This document shows, piece by piece, positions 63,028 through 64,000 of a DNA stretch of 64,000 nt; the stretch's first letter is position 1; each line of letters starts with the position of its first letter. The notes below the pieces were generated by a model. It was not told where the DNA came from. It did not search any database and worked only from the letters and a program-made list of their open reading frames with translations. The stretch covers positions 62,001 to 126,000 of the forward strand of contig NZ_JAMOIC010000013.1 of the NCBI RefSeq assembly GCF_024448895.1, given 5' to 3'. Source of the DNA: Stutzerimonas stutzeri (GTDB lineage: Bacteria; Pseudomonadota; Gammaproteobacteria; Pseudomonadales; Pseudomonadaceae). The position numbers and the translations under genes were made by a program.

Positions 63028-63995
63028 CGGCACTGGTAGGTGACATTGGCGGTACGAACGCTCGGTTTGCGCTCTGGCGCGACGGGCAACTTGAGTCGGT
63101 GCGGGTTTTGCCAACTGTCGATTACCCGCGCCCTGAGGATGCCATTCGTGCCTATTTGAAAGGTATCGGGCAAAGCGTGGAGGCGCTGCAAGCCGTCTGC
63201 CTTGCATGCGCGGGTCCGGTTTCGGGCGATGAGTTCGCCTTCACGAACAATCATTGGCGCCTCAGCCGTACATCCTTCTGCCAGGATCTGGGGCTCAGCG
63301 ATCTGCTGCTGATCAATGATTTCAGCGCCATGGCGCTGGGTATGACGCGCTTGCGCGAGGGCGAGCTGATAGAGGTCTGCCCGGGCCAGTCGGCACCAGG
63401 CCGCGCGCGCCTGGTAATCGGGCCGGGTACCGGACTTGGCGTCGCGACACTCCTGCCGGTCGGTGACGGAATGTGGCAGGCGATGCCGGGCGAGGGCGGT
63501 CATGTCTGTCTGCCCATAGGGTCGACCCGCGAGGCTGCGCTTTGGGCGCGCCTGCACGAAAAGCTTGGCCATGTGAATGCCGAAGCTATCCTCAGTGGCG
63601 GCGGTTTGCTCGAACTCTATCGGACCAGCTGTGCCCTTGATGGCGAGGCTCCCCGGTTCAGCTCGCCAGCTGAAGTCACGGCCGCGGCCTTGACTGGCGA
63701 TGCATACGCCGAAGCCGTGCTGGAACAATTCTGTGTCTGGCTGGGTCGTATCGCCGGCGACAATGTCCTCACTACGGGGGCGCAGGGTGGCGTCTACATT
63801 GCCGGCGGCATAGTCCCGCGCTTCGTCGAGTTCTTCTCGCGCAGTGGTTTCAGTAAAAGCTTCCGCGACAAAGGCAACATGAGCCGGTATTTTGACAAGG
63901 TCCCCGTGTGGGTGGTGACAGCCGAGTACCCGGGGCTTGAAGGCGCTGGAGTTGCTTTGCAGCAGTTGCTGGAGGGATCACTCGGCGGGCGCTGA
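63024..63995 (+). CDS. glk: Glucokinase
   Basis: A 323-residue cytosolic kinase that phosphorylates glucose for the Entner-Doudoroff route. ATP-binding [13 protein letters not shown] is at about 5-17, [12 protein letters not shown] near 95-106 contains the catalytic Asp, and [13 protein letters not shown] and EGGHVCLPI follow. GTG 63024 overlaps the edd stop (GTGA), with GGAG 8 bp before it. Only five bases remain after the stop; the usual gltR-gltS two-component genes would lie beyond the window if present. Confidence 0.95.
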   Translation: MTALVGDIGGTNARFALWRDGQLESVRVLPTVDYPRPEDAIRAYLKGIGQSVEALQAVCLACAGPVSGDEFAFTNNHWRLSRTSFCQDLGLSDLLLINDFSAMALGMTRLREGELIEVCPGQSAPGRARLVIGPGTGLGVATLLPVGDGMWQAMPGEGGHVCLPIGSTREAALWARLHEKLGHVNAEAILSGGGLLELYRTSCALDGEAPRFSSPAEVTAAALTGDAYAEAVLEQFCVWLGRIAGDNVLTTGAQGGVYIAGGIVPRFVEFFSRSGFSKSFRDKGNMSRYFDKVPVWVVTAEYPGLEGAGVALQQLLEGSLGGR

Positions 63996-64000
63996 CGCGG

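Noticed and set aside
1-64000. CRISPR arrays, tRNA/rRNA genes, insertion sequences, prophage
   Set aside because: Looked for repeat-spacer patterns, tRNA-like ends, transposase and phage genes in the translated frames and gaps; none found.

Overview
The window is a G+C-rich, densely packed bacterial chromosome segment. Gene content (HexR-type Entner-Doudoroff operon edd-glk beside gapA, PlpD next to a FimV-like protein, CpxR-Spy-CpxA, MASE2 adenylate cyclase, aceK, Uup, yci-scpAB block) is that of a Pseudomonas or close relative such as the stutzeri group. This genus call rests on recognised families and remembered gene neighbourhoods, not on a database search. No rRNA, tRNA, insertion sequence, prophage or CRISPR array was seen.

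Layout. 1-3463: the end of an exopolysaccharide locus on the minus strand (undecaprenyl-phosphate sugar transferase, Wzb-type phosphatase, start of a Wzc-type co-polymerase/kinase cut by the window edge). 3839-14673: housekeeping genes (YegS lipid kinase, CheV with a sigma-28-like promoter, MOSC protein, Slt, Uup, a Cys-containing unknown, UspA, membrane proteins, glutamine amidotransferase). 14702-18440: VWA protein, GFA-type zinc protein, MoxR ATPase and an AsmA-like DUF748 protein. 18580-28122: cysK, DMT exporter, aceK, a 41-residue small protein, GST, DTW-domain tRNA modifier, YbaN, UPF0149, recQ, MarR. 28408-32947: FimV-like protein, PlpD autotransporter and a SelW-like protein.

32978-42662 is the main accessory region: a self-contained sugar-acid (probably aldopentonate) catabolic cluster. 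Two LysR regulators flank a GguC/FAH-family protein, an alpha-ketoglutarate-semialdehyde-type dehydrogenase, a TRAP transporter (DctP, DctQ, DctM) and an IlvD/Edd-family dehydratase close to L-arabinonate dehydratase. Together these can import a pentonate and convert it in three steps to alpha-ketoglutarate. No sugar dehydrogenase or lactonase is present, so the acid itself is the likely substrate. The dctP leader carries an A-rich Crc/Hfq-type motif, and a hairpin separates dctP from dctQ.

42695-50843: DMT exporter with an AraC regulator, CyaB-type cyclase, Mpo1-like protein, YedI-like protein, a cytosine deaminase resembling yeast Fcy1, TrkH, a YkgJ-type Cys-cluster protein and a nitroreductase. 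50844-53906: a Cpx-like envelope stress operon (coiled-coil anchor protein, CpxR, Spy-like chaperone, CpxA) with a tandem GTAAA CpxR box. 53980-59500: yciI, yciB, RNase AM-like PHP protein, YciO, a TrpS with a candidate [4Fe-4S] Cys motif, scpA and scpB. 59494-63995: mgsA, gapA, edd and glk, with a HexR operator between gapA and edd.

No wholly new system is evident. The best leads are the pentonate cluster and its post-transcriptional signals, the MoxR-GFA-VWA trio, the MarR/FimV-like/PlpD group, the Fe-S-type TrpS and the Fcy1-like deaminase.
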